From Brachycybe producta (taxonomy: Eukaryota; Arthropoda; Diplopoda; Playtdesmida; Andrognathidae): DNA of 64,000 nt. Below are positions 1-9,637 of the stretch, piece by piece. The notes under the pieces are model-generated. The model saw only the letters and a list, made by a program, of their open reading frames with translations. It was not told where the DNA came from and searched no databases. Position 1 is the first letter of the stretch. Each line of letters begins with the position of its first letter. The position numbers were made by a program, and so were the translations under genes. The stretch lies in NCBI GenBank assembly GCA_036925085.1, contig JAUPFP010000003.1, positions 2,595,001 to 2,659,000 of the forward strand. Direction: 5' to 3'.

Positions 1-1805
1 CGAACGGAAAAATCGAATTCCTATTGGAGACAAAGACCACCGGACTCATCCATCAAGATCGGACAAACAACATCCTGAATCCGTATGCTCATTTCGGACA
101 ACCAACTATATGGCCCAGAGGATATCCGTTAGAACTGATCAATTATCCGACAAACAACACTTATAAATTATGTTCCTTTTCTACTCCGACTATTCAACAA
201 GGTCTTGTAAATAAGGACCCAGACGTGGACGCCATCTTCCGATTAACAAGAAAGAAGTTTCCGAACAATTCCCTTAACATCAAATTCGATTCTCGAGCAC
301 CACCTCTGGTTCTTCCAAGAGGTGTTTTTGCACCATTCAACTCGCAGAATACTCTTTTCAGTTATGATGCATTATGGGCCATGTTTCTACCAACGACAGT
401 CAATTTTCGAGTAACTGACATCTGGAGAGGTTACTGGGCTCAACGTCTCATGTGGCTTTTAGGACACAAATTAGCATTCTTTCCACCAAATGCTATTCAA
501 ATGAGAAACCCTCACAACTATATCAAAGACATGCTGGACGAAAATGAAGTTTACTTCAAAACTAATCAATTAATACTATTTCTACAAAACTGGGAATGTC
601 TAGCAAATTCGACGTTCTTCGATTGCATCCGACAGCTAAGCAGAGACATGGCCACCGAAGGATTCTGGAGAGAACAAGATGTCGAACATATCAAAACGTG
701 GCTATCTGATTTGTCAAAGATTGGTTACAAAGAACCTTTGATGGTCTTCGAAGACTCCGGCATGCTCGGTTGCGACAACGACACTTCGTCCGACGTGCGA
801 ACTGTATATTTTTCTCCAGTTTCACAGGACGAACCATCGAGAAGTTCAGACATCAGAAACATTGCAGATTTCTGTGGTGAATTTCTAAGCATGGATGTCG
901 TCAACATTACACGAGCGACGAAATCTCCTCGGCATGTTTACGACAACATCTTACTGGTGATTGTTTTTAATTTTCCGTACCATACTTCACTTCCTCTGTT
1001 GGACACGTTGTATTTCAAACACTTTAACAACATTGCATACTGTAGTGAAACAAAAAGCTTCGAGGAACTTCAAAATAAAATTGGTAGCAGTTCGTTTGCG
1101 TGGACAAAGCGTAATATAACGTTCATAAACATCGAATCCCATTACGGATACTTCGGATACGAATGTGCCATGAGAGCCATTGAAATGAACTACAACGTCG
1201 ATGGATATCTGATTCTAGGCGACGATGTCCTATTCAACGTTTGGAATTTCGACAAAGTAGATCTGCGACATTCCGCTTACGAAACGGATTCGCATTCGAT
1301 AATGAACAACCATAAACTACCCAATCAAACTGGATGGAGTTGGTGGGCCACCAACATGGGCTACATTCCAACAAACCAGGTCTTGACAAAATTAGAGAAA
1401 TTAGCCCAAACTGGAACCAACTTTGATAAAAACATACTGCTACCTTACTTCAATAACAGAAATACCAAAAACCTGACTGATTCACTCTCAATTTGTCTTT
1501 CCGATGTATATTACATTCCTAAATCCAAAGCCAATCTCTTTCTAAACGTAATCAAAGTGTTCTTCGAACATCGTGTTTTCTTGGAGATTGCTGTTCCAAC
1601 AACAATCGATGGCCTGCACGCCAATCGGACTGGTGTCTTGTTAGGAAGAAGTATTTGGGGCGGTCAAAGAGACCAATGGGATGCATTTTATAATGAAAGT
1701 CACTTAGATCTTCATCCGGTTAAACTATCGAACGTATTAAATAAAAAGAAGGAACGGCAACGATATTGCAAAAAGTATGTCGAAGACCTGATAAAAAATT
1801 GGTAA
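1..1805 (+). CDS. STELLO-like (DUF288) glycosyltransferase, copy 1, 5'-truncated by window edge
   Basis: This is the last exon of a STELLO-family protein; its upstream exons lie outside the window. The frame is open from the first bases, which complete the Thr codon of the HPTNG motif seen in the other two copies, and it ends at TAA 1803-1805, giving about 600 visible residues. Family hallmarks are NPYAHFGQPTIWPRG, IQQGLVNKDPDVDAIF, the RGYWAQRLMW block, and an acidic GDDVLFNVWNF motif like the DxD-type metal/nucleotide-sugar site of glycosyltransferases. Plant STELLO proteins are Golgi type II membrane proteins that assist cellulose synthase assembly; the animal members have no role that I know of. 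It is closely similar to the two downstream copies on the same strand, so it is part of a tandem array. The acceptor and substrate cannot be read from sequence. Confidence 0.88.
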   Translation, partial: NGKIEFLLETKTTGLIHQDRTNNILNPYAHFGQPTIWPRGYPLELINYPTNNTYKLCSFSTPTIQQGLVNKDPDVDAIFRLTRKKFPNNSLNIKFDSRAPPLVLPRGVFAPFNSQNTLFSYDALWAMFLPTTVNFRVTDIWRGYWAQRLMWLLGHKLAFFPPNAIQMRNPHNYIKDMLDENEVYFKTNQLILFLQNWECLANSTFFDCIRQLSRDMATEGFWREQDVEHIKTWLSDLSKIGYKEPLMVFEDSGMLGCDNDTSSDVRTVYFSPVSQDEPSRSSDIRNIADFCGEFLSMDVVNITRATKSPRHVYDNILLVIVFNFPYHTSLPLLDTLYFKHFNNIAYCSETKSFEELQNKIGSSSFAWTKRNITFINIESHYGYFGYECAMRAIEMNYNVDGYLILGDDVLFNVWNFDKVDLRHSAYETDSHSIMNNHKLPNQTGWSWWATNMGYIPTNQVLTKLEKLAQTGTNFDKNILLPYFNNRNTKNLTDSLSICLSDVYYIPKSKANLFLNVIKVFFEHRVFLEIAVPTTIDGLHANRTGVLLGRSIWGGQRDQWDAFYNESHLDLHPVKLSNVLNKKKERQRYCKKYVEDLIKNW

Positions 1806-1888
1806 ACGAAATTTAAAAATCTCATATGCCACGAGATTTATTCCATAAAAGCTAAAAACTAACATCCGCATTTAAAAATATTGCTTAA

Positions 1889-1894
1889 AATAAA
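1889..1894 (+). terminator. poly(A) signal of STELLO-like copy 1
   Basis: An AATAAA hexamer lies 84 bases after the stop codon in A+T-rich sequence. It is the first canonical hexamer downstream of the gene. Assignment is by position only. Confidence 0.5.
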
Positions 1895-2098
1895 GCTAAA
1901 CTTAAAACAAGACTTTGGCAAACTTATCTACAGAGAGTCTAAGAAAACTTTTTAAGTGTTAACTTTGTTAAAGCTTTACTTTATCTTAAGTAACATTTTA
2001 GAATATGACCCGTAAAGAAGAAGAAGGGCAAATTATTGTAAGGCAAATGCACTTTAATACTACTGGATATATGATTGTAATGCAAATGTACCTTTATA

Positions 2099-2800
2099 CC
2101 TTGTACACACATGAGTTAAATGAATTCAAATTAAATGTGTTTAGGTGAATTATACGGAATCCAGTTAAGGACATGAACCCAAATAAAAATTGACTTTATT
2201 ATTAATATTTCAAAATTGAAATACTAAATCAATATTTTGTCAGTAGTTTATTGAATTATATTTAAGTATTAATCTCAATATTTTCAGATTAATTAACTGA
2301 ATAAATTGAATTCGACGTCTTTGTTTGTTTGCCCTTCACAGGCCTCTGTAGAACACGTTTATAATTTAAATGTATTTAAATTATCAGGTGTGTACTAGGT
2401 ATTAGGCAGATGATTGTAGGACAAATCCTTAATCATGAGTCATGACATACCTTTTCTATTTTAATTAAGACGTTAATTATATTTTGTAATAACTTATACC
2501 TAGTGCACACACACCTGATAATTTAAATGCATTTAAATAATAAACGTGTTCTACAGAGCCCTGTGAAGGACAAACAAACAATATGTCGAATTCAATTTAT
2601 ATTCAGTTAATTAATCTGAAAATATTGAGTTAATACTTAAATATAATTCAATAAACTATTGATTTAGTAATTTCAATTTAAAATATTAATAATAATAAAA
2701 GTCAATTTTTATTTGGTGTTCATGTCCTTAAGTGGATTCCGTATAATTCACCTAAACACATTTAATTTGAATTCATTTAACTCATGTGTGTGTGTACAAG
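2099..2800. repeat. Large palindrome of two head-to-head copies of a ~300-bp MITE (family D)
   Basis: Arm 2099-2400 and arm 2498-2800 are near-perfect reverse complements separated by a ~97-bp spacer. A further copy stands alone at 41087-41382 and a 5'-truncated one at 14990-15221. The single copy starts CCTTGTACACA and ends GTGTGTACTAGG, so each unit has imperfect terminal inverted repeats of about 35 bp. No coding capacity was seen. It is a non-autonomous DNA transposon type, superfamily not assigned. Confidence 0.8.
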
Positions 2801-3235
2801 CTGTATTACGGGACCGGTACCGGTCCGTGGATCAAATGGTACCGGGCCGCCCAAGGAACATTAAATTATTTACATTTTCTGCAGTAACAGCAACCAAAAC
2901 AAAACAACGGAATAAACTTCACATAAGCAACACACTTTGGGTGTCATTGTCTCCTATTAGTAATCCCCCAGATGGAACCGTCTTGTTGCAAAGAAACAAG
3001 CTCAGGGTTCTCATTGATTTAGCGTTCTAGTGAGTTAAAATGTTAAATCACTTTATATTCATTTTTTGATGTAACTATTTTATTTTGAAGGCATGTTTAA
3101 ATACAATTAAATTAAAATTATTAAATCAAAACAATCTAAAATATAAACAATCCAACGTCCCCCCCCCCTCAGCGGGCCGCGGTAAAATTATCAAACGTTG
3201 ACCGGTCCGCGGCGATAAAAAGGTTGGGGAGCACT
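2801..3235. mobile_element. hAT-like DNA transposon relic
   Basis: The left part contains GGGACCGGTACCGGTCCGTGG. The right end, read in reverse, begins CAGTGCTCCCCAACC and continues into a GGCCCGC-rich patch. CAGTG..CCCCAACC ends with GGCC/CCGG-rich subterminal DNA are typical of hAT (Charlie-like) elements. The left terminal repeat is missing and the element abuts the palindrome on its left. No transposase was found. Confidence 0.5.
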
Positions 3236-3989
3236 GGTTTAATGGACACCAGCAGGATTTAAACTACCGACCTCAAATTTGGTAGTCAGAGATGCCACCA
3301 GATGGGCTATTCAAACACTTGAATTTTAAAATTAGTATATAAAAAGAAAATGTTAGTAAGGTTTGAGCGTTATGTTTGCAAACAAACAAACATGGAAAAC
3401 TATATATATTAAAATGTAAATTTAATATAAAAAAAAATCCTATTTGATTTGAGAATGAGGAAATGCAACTTTTGATGTTTCATCATTGTCACCATAACCG
3501 TTAACTTCTTTTTTTAAAAAAAATAAAAGTAAAAACTATTGATTTCGGTAACAATTGTGTTCAGTGACTTCTGTTGTATTTGTACAAATTACATAGTCAC
3601 TATTACACAATGACCAAAAAGAGAATCATTTTAAATAATAATTGGTCGTTAGAATGTCATAAAATGAACATAAATAAGGGAGGGGGGTTCAATAACCAAA
3701 TATGGGAACAGTTAGAAATAAATAACTGACAATTGTTTCCTCCTCCTGTGGCTTTATGGAACTTCATATTTACTCTCTGTGCCACAATGACTATTGTAAA
3801 GATTTTCAAAATAAAAAACAATTTGTGAAACGTTTCTTTTGAAAGATATAGGCCAGCCCTAGACGTAACGTTTAACTGCGCAATATCAACTGCACATGTC
3901 TTTTGAGCGTGTAGGTGACAAAAAGTGCACAGCTTTAGACACCTGTGCAAGGGACTTGTTCATGAAGAGATAGTTCTACTTTTTAGTGC
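3236..3989. other. Unassigned spacer between STELLO copies 1 and 2
   Basis: This is A+T-rich sequence with homopolymer runs. Around 3243-3312 the minus strand has a faint tRNA-like A-box/B-box arrangement that might be a SINE head, but the T-arm does not pair. No coding region is supported. Confidence 0.4.
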
Positions 3990-4160
3990 AAATTCAACAG
4001 GTCCTGCAAGTAGGTCTACTGCGCAGGTCCAGCAAGTACTGCGCAGGTCCATTAAGCATTTTGCAAGTCCAGCAAGCACTGCGCAGGTCTGCAGCAAGTA
4101 CTGCGCAGGCCCATCAAGTACTGCGCTAGTCCAGCAAGTACTGCACAAGCCCAGCTGCAC
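3990..4160. repeat. Tandem ~20-bp minisatellite, CAGCAAGTACTGCGCAGGTC-type
   Basis: About eight imperfect units built around GTCCAGCAAGTACTGCGCAG follow each other, with some units carrying CATTAAG or TGCAGCAAG variants. Open frames on both strands here are by-products of the repeat. Confidence 0.8.
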
Positions 4161-4894
4161 ACTGAAGCATGTAGTGGGAGTTCGTGCAATCTTAATTCAC
4201 TTATTACCTCGGTTTCAACTAAACACATTTTAATTGCAGTTAAAAAGTTAACAACAATTAAGTTACTCAACACACACTGGTTACTAACTCAACTGGTTAA
4301 ATGTGTCACTTCCAGTTTTCAAACAAAATTTAGCCTACAAACAACATGGCGGATATAAGTGAGAATCACTCCATTTTTTGACAAAATGTTTAACTGTTAA
4401 ACAGGAAGTGAAATCGAACAGGAAGTGATGCAAAATAAATTTAACCACACTTAAAGTGTCTTAAAAAATGGAAACACACGAAAGTACCACTTCTAGTTTG
4501 TCTGCAGTTAACTATAACTGTTATGTAACTGCAGTTAATTTTTGTTGTGAAAACGCGGTTATTAGGCGGGCTTCACATGAACCACTCAGTGGCGCCACTC
4601 AATTGAAAACTAGAAAACAATTGGAGAAATTTTAAAAGAACAACATATGGGGCCCCTATGTTTGCCTATTTAGTTATTTCACATAATTGGGACAGTCGTT
4701 TAAATTGAGCCAAATTATTCTTTGTCACGATGTGCCCTAATTACCCAGAATCCACTGTAAGTGGTAATTCGCGACCACCACTCTAAAAACAAATTAATAA
4801 ACCAACGACGGAAACACGCAACTTTTTATCGGCTTTATTCGCCTGAAACGGATCTTTGTTTTTCATTTGAAATGATTCCAAATAGGACTATACC
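4161..4894. other. Unassigned A+T-rich spacer
   Basis: No gene is recognised. It contains one AGTGGCGCC core at 4588-4596 that recurs elsewhere in the window (see findings). Confidence 0.4.
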
Positions 4895-5465
4895 AAGGGT
4901 TGGACGTGGAGGCTAGCAGCGTCGTAAATGTAGCGATAAAAAGTATAAACAAATGAGCAGTTAAATAGCAAATTACAGAAGCGGAACGGAGCGCAAAAAA
5001 ACAATTTATGTCAGTATTTGTGTGTTTTAAAATAAACTATTTCTATTTTAAATCCATTCTTTTAAAATTTGTAAATTGCGCTCCATTCCGCTCCAAATGC
5101 ATATACTATGCTAGATTCTATTTAACCGCTCGTTTGTGTATTCCTTTTCTAGTGGAGGTGGAGGCTAACAGTCACGTGGAGGTAGCGGAAGAAAAATTTA
5201 TAAACAAATGAGCGATTAAATAGCATAAAGCATAATATAACTATGCAATAATTGTAGCAGATTACCAGAAGCGGAACGGAGCGCAAAAATAAAAAAGAAC
5301 GTACAAATGAAGCCCCAATTTATTTCAAATTAAATCTCTTTTTTAGGCGCTTCAATTCGCTCCATATGCAAATGCGTTTTATGCTTTTAACCGCTCCATT
5401 GTTTATACATTTTTTTTTTCCCCGCTACCTCTACGTCACTCTTAGCCTCCACCACCCAACCGTTG
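4895..5465. repeat. Two tandem palindromic elements sharing a GCGGAACGGAGCGCAA arm
   Basis: Four related ~100-140-bp arms alternate in orientation: forward near 4895-5000, reverse near 5078-5152, forward near 5153-5290, reverse near 5345-5465. Each forward arm carries GGAGGCTA, ATAAACAAATGAGC and GAAGCGGAACGGAGCGCAA; the reverse arms carry their complements (GCTCCATTCCGCTCC, ACCGCTC..TGTTTATAC, TAGCCTCCACC). The structure is two foldback elements in tandem. No protein is encoded. Confidence 0.75.
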
Positions 5466-5901
5466 GCATCGTCCCTATCGGAACAACTTCTCTCATCGTT
5501 TGTAGCTATATTTTATAGCGTCATTCCGATAATGGAATTTATACTTGAAGATGATATGTTATGCACTTGGGGCCGCCGCCACTTGGGAACTTGAGGGATT
5601 TATAATGGCGCCATAATGTATGGGCCACGCCCTAAGGAATAATGCTGTAATTTTATATTTTTATATGAGAAAAGCTTTTATAGTTGTTGATATAATATGG
5701 TTATAATATGTAGAAAAGATTATATCTACCCACAATGCAATTTTTCTGCTGTTTTTTTTGGGGGGGGACTAAATAAGTCCCTCTGTCATAGGCCCACTAA
5801 TGTGTCAATTTCAAGTTAAAACAAAATTTAGCATTTTTTTTAGCCCTAATCCACATTAAGCTGACAAAAAGTGAAACATGAGTTCGAGAGACAAAAACAG
5901 G

Positions 5902-6097
5902 ACAGGCATCTGTAGACAGCTTCAGAATTTCTTTGGCTCCGCCCTTTTCATGAGCGTCAGACCAAATATCAATCAATTAGAAGTTGAAAAGGGCGGAGCA
6001 TGTGCCATCAGACCCAATAACAAACCAATTAGAAATTGATGACGCTCATAAAAGGGGCAGAGCCAACGAAATTCTGAAGCTGTCTACAGATGCCTGT
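5902..6097. mobile_element. Palindromic MITE, family A (AAAAGGGCGGAGC type)
   Basis: Its ends are ACAGGCATC and GATGCCTGT. Inverted arms carry TTGGCTCCGCCCTTTT and its complement, with AATTAGAA motifs between. Related copies are at 7485, 11150, 14843, 15879, 16086, 20805, 21435 and 40778. No transposase is encoded, so it is non-autonomous. Confidence 0.85.
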
Positions 6098-6371
6098 GAA
6101 AAAAAAAAGCAGATTTTCAAAAACAAAACAAAACTGAAACAACTGTGAGCAGTTACTCAAGACAAAACTGCAACAAATTTGTGTGACACAACACAAACAA
6201 ATTTGCGTTTTGTTTTTGTTTCTACATAAACTACACAACTGTTCTGTTGAACTACTTCGTTGAAGTTAGTTACATCTTTGCAGGATACCAGTTACAGTTA
6301 CTTTTCTTTAAAAAGTAACTGTAACTTAGACTGGAATGTTTTAGTTTACCAGAGTTAGTTATTTTTGTTAA

Positions 6372-6591
6372 TAACTCTTACGTTAAACTTCATTGAGCAT
6401 GTGCTTCTAAGAAGAAAAAAAAACATCCATTAAAATGCTTGTAAAAAATACCTAAAAATAACCACAGTGAAGCCAAACGTGCTAGTTTTTTTTCTGGTTT
6501 TTTAAATTTTTAGGTATTTTTACGAGCATTTTAATGGATGTTTTTTGTTTACCAGTGGCGTACTCAATGGAGTTTAACATAAGAGTTAGAA
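6372..6591. repeat. 220-bp imperfect inverted repeat
   Basis: The arm with AACTCTTACGTTAAAC, CATTGAG and ACATCCATTAAAATGC is repeated in inverse order as GCATTTTAATGGATGT, CTCAATG and GTTTAACATAAGAGTT. It is probably another MITE; it is seen only once in the window. Confidence 0.7.
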
Positions 6592-6833
6592 ATTCGCGAT
6601 TATGAAATACTTTTTTTAAAAAAAAAATAGAAGCACACTTTCCAATTTTTTGTCATTCTATCACTCGATCAGCATATATTTAAGGTGCACATTGCACTTT
6701 GAACCATCAAAATTGGAAAACTTGAAATATAAAAAATAAACATATTGCCGCTGCGACTGCTGTGTATTTTAAAAATTAAACGTTTTTCTTTAACATTTGG
6801 GTCTATGGGCTCAATAGGAAAAACGATAATCTG

Positions 6834-7190
6834 GTGTACCCTAGGGTAGTGTGCTGGGTCCTCTTTTGTTCCTGATATTTATTAATGACCTCAGCAGCAC
6901 AGTTGGCAGCAACTGTAGACTATTTGCTGATGATACCCTAATTTACAAAGAGGTTGATGGAATCGAAGACTGTGAAACATTAGCTCTAGACTTGAAGGCA
7001 ATTGAGAGATTGGTGAAATACTTCAGTTGAATGAGGGGAAGTGTAGTGTTATGAGGCTAACTAGGGGTAGAAATCCACCTGTGTTCAATTATAGTATGAA
7101 TGACACTATTCTTCGGAGTTTCAAGTACTTGGGAGTTACAATGACAGATGACCTTTCTTGGGAAAAAACACATTGATGGTGTGTTACTCG
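6834..7190 (+). pseudogene. Broken non-LTR (LINE) reverse transcriptase fragment
   Basis: Conceptual reading gives [16 protein letters not shown], then [10 protein letters not shown] with the catalytic A-D-D triad of reverse transcriptases, and, after a frame change near 7027, FKYLGVTMTDDLSW. These are the palm-to-thumb motifs of Jockey/CR1-like LINEs. The Gln before GSVLGP is a TAG stop and the frame shifts once more near the end, so it is dead. Only part of the RT domain remains; 5' and 3' limits are approximate. Confidence 0.85.
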
Positions 7191-7484
7191 GAAAGCTCTG
7201 TCAACGTATTTATTATTTCCTTATAAACTTATCAATAAAAAAAAAAGCTGAATCTGATTCATTTCTGTTGTTTTGAGTATTTTAATAATAAAAACTCATT
7301 ATGTAAATATTTTGTTGTTGTGTAAATTGCAAAGTGCAAACCCCATCTGACCAAACAAACACTTTCAACATTACATATATGATGACTTTTAAGAAGGACA
7401 CACATTTAAATAATAATTTGATTGACAGTTTGTGAATTCAAAACATCTGTTATTTTGTATTCGAAATTTGAATAACTCTTATAC

Positions 7485-7693
7485 ACAGGCAATTAAAAAT
7501 CGGGACAAACAGAAGTTGGCTCCGCCCTTTTTTATGACAACTGGCAACTTCTAATTGGTTTGTTGTGGTGGTTCGACGTTGAAAAGGGCGGAGCATCTGA
7601 TGTCAGACTACACAACCAACCAATTAGAAGTTGCCGGTCGTCATAAAAAGGGCGGAACCAATTTTCTGTTTGTCCCTATTTCTAATTGCCTGT
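7485..7693. mobile_element. Palindromic MITE, family A, full-length copy
   Basis: It runs from ACAGGCAATTAAAAATCGGG to its complement ending TAATTGCCTGT, about 209 bp. Internal arms carry TTGGCTCCGCCC/GGGCGGAACCAA and AATTAGAAGTTGCC. The flanks match at only 5 of 9 positions, so the target duplication has decayed. Confidence 0.85.
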
Positions 7694-7929
7694 GTTTTAT
7701 GAAAAAACCAGTCCTACTGTCTCTGTTAAGCCGGGTATCCACTTGTTGCATTTCTGTGTATCGTATCTCCGATGCGTATCAATGGATACAGCTAGCGTAG
7801 CATCGTTCTGTATCAAAATATGATACAAAAAAAAAAACGCAATGAACCCGATCTGTCATTTGTCGGTTTTTTCGCGGTGGAGTAAGTTGGGACGGGCAGC
7901 GCGCTCGGTCACCCAAAGACCAATATAAA

Positions 7930-8690
7930 ACCCCATAAATCACTTGCAATGAATTCTCAAAGTTAAAATTTCATGAAGCGCGCATTCAACTGCGCCCACT
8001 CCAAACTGATGTAACTTTTGAAGCGTGCAGTGCACACTGAAATTGAAGACATCCCTACATTCCAGACTTATCTGCGAATGCAACGAATCCAACAGTTCCA
8101 TTCCCGCTTTTCTGGTTCACATGCAATGAATTTTCTAAGTTATATAATTATTCCAAGAATATTTTCAAAAAATGGCAAGAAATGAGTCTTCCAGATGCCC
8201 TGAAAAGCACTGAAATGAACTCTGGAGGGCCCAATAGACTTCAGAAGACCATGAAAACCAAGAAATCACTTGCAATGAATTTTTCAAGTTACAAATCCAT
8301 GAGCAAGCATAGACACTTGAATGACGCCCACTTCGAATTGGTGTAACTTTTGAAGCGTGCAGTGCACACTGGAATTGAAGACATCTCTGCATTCCAGACT
8401 TTTCTGGGAATGTATGGAATCCAACAGTTCCATTCCCGCTTTTCAGGTTCACTTTCAATGAATTTTCGAAGTTTTATAAATATTCCAAGAATATTTTCAA
8501 AACATGGCAAGAAATGAGTCTTCCAGATGCCCTAAAAGCACTGAAATGAACTCAGGAGGGCCCAACGGACTTCAGAGGCCTTTAAAAACCCATAAATCAC
8601 ATGTAATGAATTTTCGAAGTTACATATCCATGAGGAATCATAGAAACACATCAATGACGCCCACTCCGAACTGTCCGCACATGTACACAC
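7930..8690. repeat. Tandem array of ~330-bp units (about 2.3 copies)
   Basis: The landmark ATCACTTGCAATGAAT starts near 7939 and 8265, and a variant near 8596. Each unit also holds GAAGCGTGCAGTGCACACTG, CAACAGTTCCATTCCCGC and GAAATGAGTCTTCCAGATGC. Open frames inside are not conserved between units, so it is treated as a satellite-like repeat. Confidence 0.8.
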
Positions 8691-9637
8691 GTGTGTAGTT
8701 CAGTTTCAATGATATTTCAGGAAAAAAAATATTTTCGCTTTTTTTTTAAACTGCTATAAAAAGTTTAATTTGAAAGATATCATCATGAAATCTTTGAACA
8801 CCTTCTAAAACCAGTTTCTAAAAAAAAAACATTTTGAATTTTTAGTTTATTTTGCACCTTAAAAGTTAGATTAATCAGAGTTCGAGAGGGCATTTTACAC
8901 TTTTAAAACCAGCATAAGTGTTTTAGAAACTAGAATGGTAAAAGGTTATGTTTAAAGTTTTTTTTTTAATGGCCAATATCTTAAATAATAAACAATTTTA
9001 TAATTCAGTTTTGAAAATGACCCGTTTTTTGGGGGGGGGGGGGGGGGGGGGGGGTTTCCATTGAAATTTCATTGAAAAAAAAAACTATTTTCGTCGTTTT
9101 TTTCAAACTCATAAAAAGTTTAATTTGAGAGATAATCATTACGAATATAATAATAGCAATATCACTAACTATTCTAGTTTCTAAAACACTTAGCATTTTT
9201 TTTCTCGTTATGTTTTTTTCTCTCCTAAGTTTTCTTTAAAAACCGCGGGTTGAAGGGAGAGAGAAGAGAGACCTATTTAGCCACTGCGTCACTGGCGCCT
9301 GTGGCGCCATCTGAGAAGAGAAAACCATGTAAATATCTATTCAGCCACGTTAAACTGGTTTCCATCTATCATATACGATCAAGCTAGAATTCATTGTGTT
9401 TATCCAGCTGTAAAATACTACAAAAGAGAAAAAAAAACTTCCTTACAAATTTCTGCCAACTTCATGTCAATCAACCCCATTGGTTGTCTATAGTTTCTAA
9501 TGTAAAATGAAATGTTGGCATTGCTGCAATGCAGCAGTTACCACCACGTTATACAAATGACGGCTGCAGAGGATGATACATTTGTGCGGTTAATAACTTC
9601 AATTTCTTTTAGGAATTTAATATTTCAAGTAAAAAAA
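8691..9637. other. Upstream region of STELLO-like copy 2
   Basis: It holds degenerate pieces of hairpin family B (TTTGAAAGATATCATCATGAAA near 8771, GTTTTAGAAACTAGAATGG near 8919), a 24-base G run, and a doubled TGGCGCC motif at 9292-9312. The promoter must lie here, but no TATA box could be assigned with confidence. Confidence 0.4.
9031..9054. repeat. Uninterrupted poly-G run of 24 bases
   Basis: Twenty-four consecutive G follow a T run and precede TTTCC. This is able to form a G-quadruplex and is prone to length error in assembly. Confidence 0.95.

Noticed and set aside
2713..3030. Open frame of about 105 codons on the + strand
   Set aside because: It runs from the MITE palindrome into the hAT-like relic and resembles no protein; it is a repeat by-product.
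3243..3312. tRNA-like sequence on the minus strand
   Set aside because: A- and B-box-like words are present but the T-arm stem does not pair, so no functional tRNA is claimed; a SINE remnant is possible.
3925..4273. Overlapping open frames on both strands rich in Gln, Cys, Leu
   Set aside because: They are translations of the ~20-bp tandem repeat.
9512..9637. In-frame upstream ATG that would lengthen STELLO copy 2 by 42 residues
   Set aside because: It would place a non-hydrophobic extension before the signal anchor that copy 3 lacks; the ATG at 9638 gives matching architectures.
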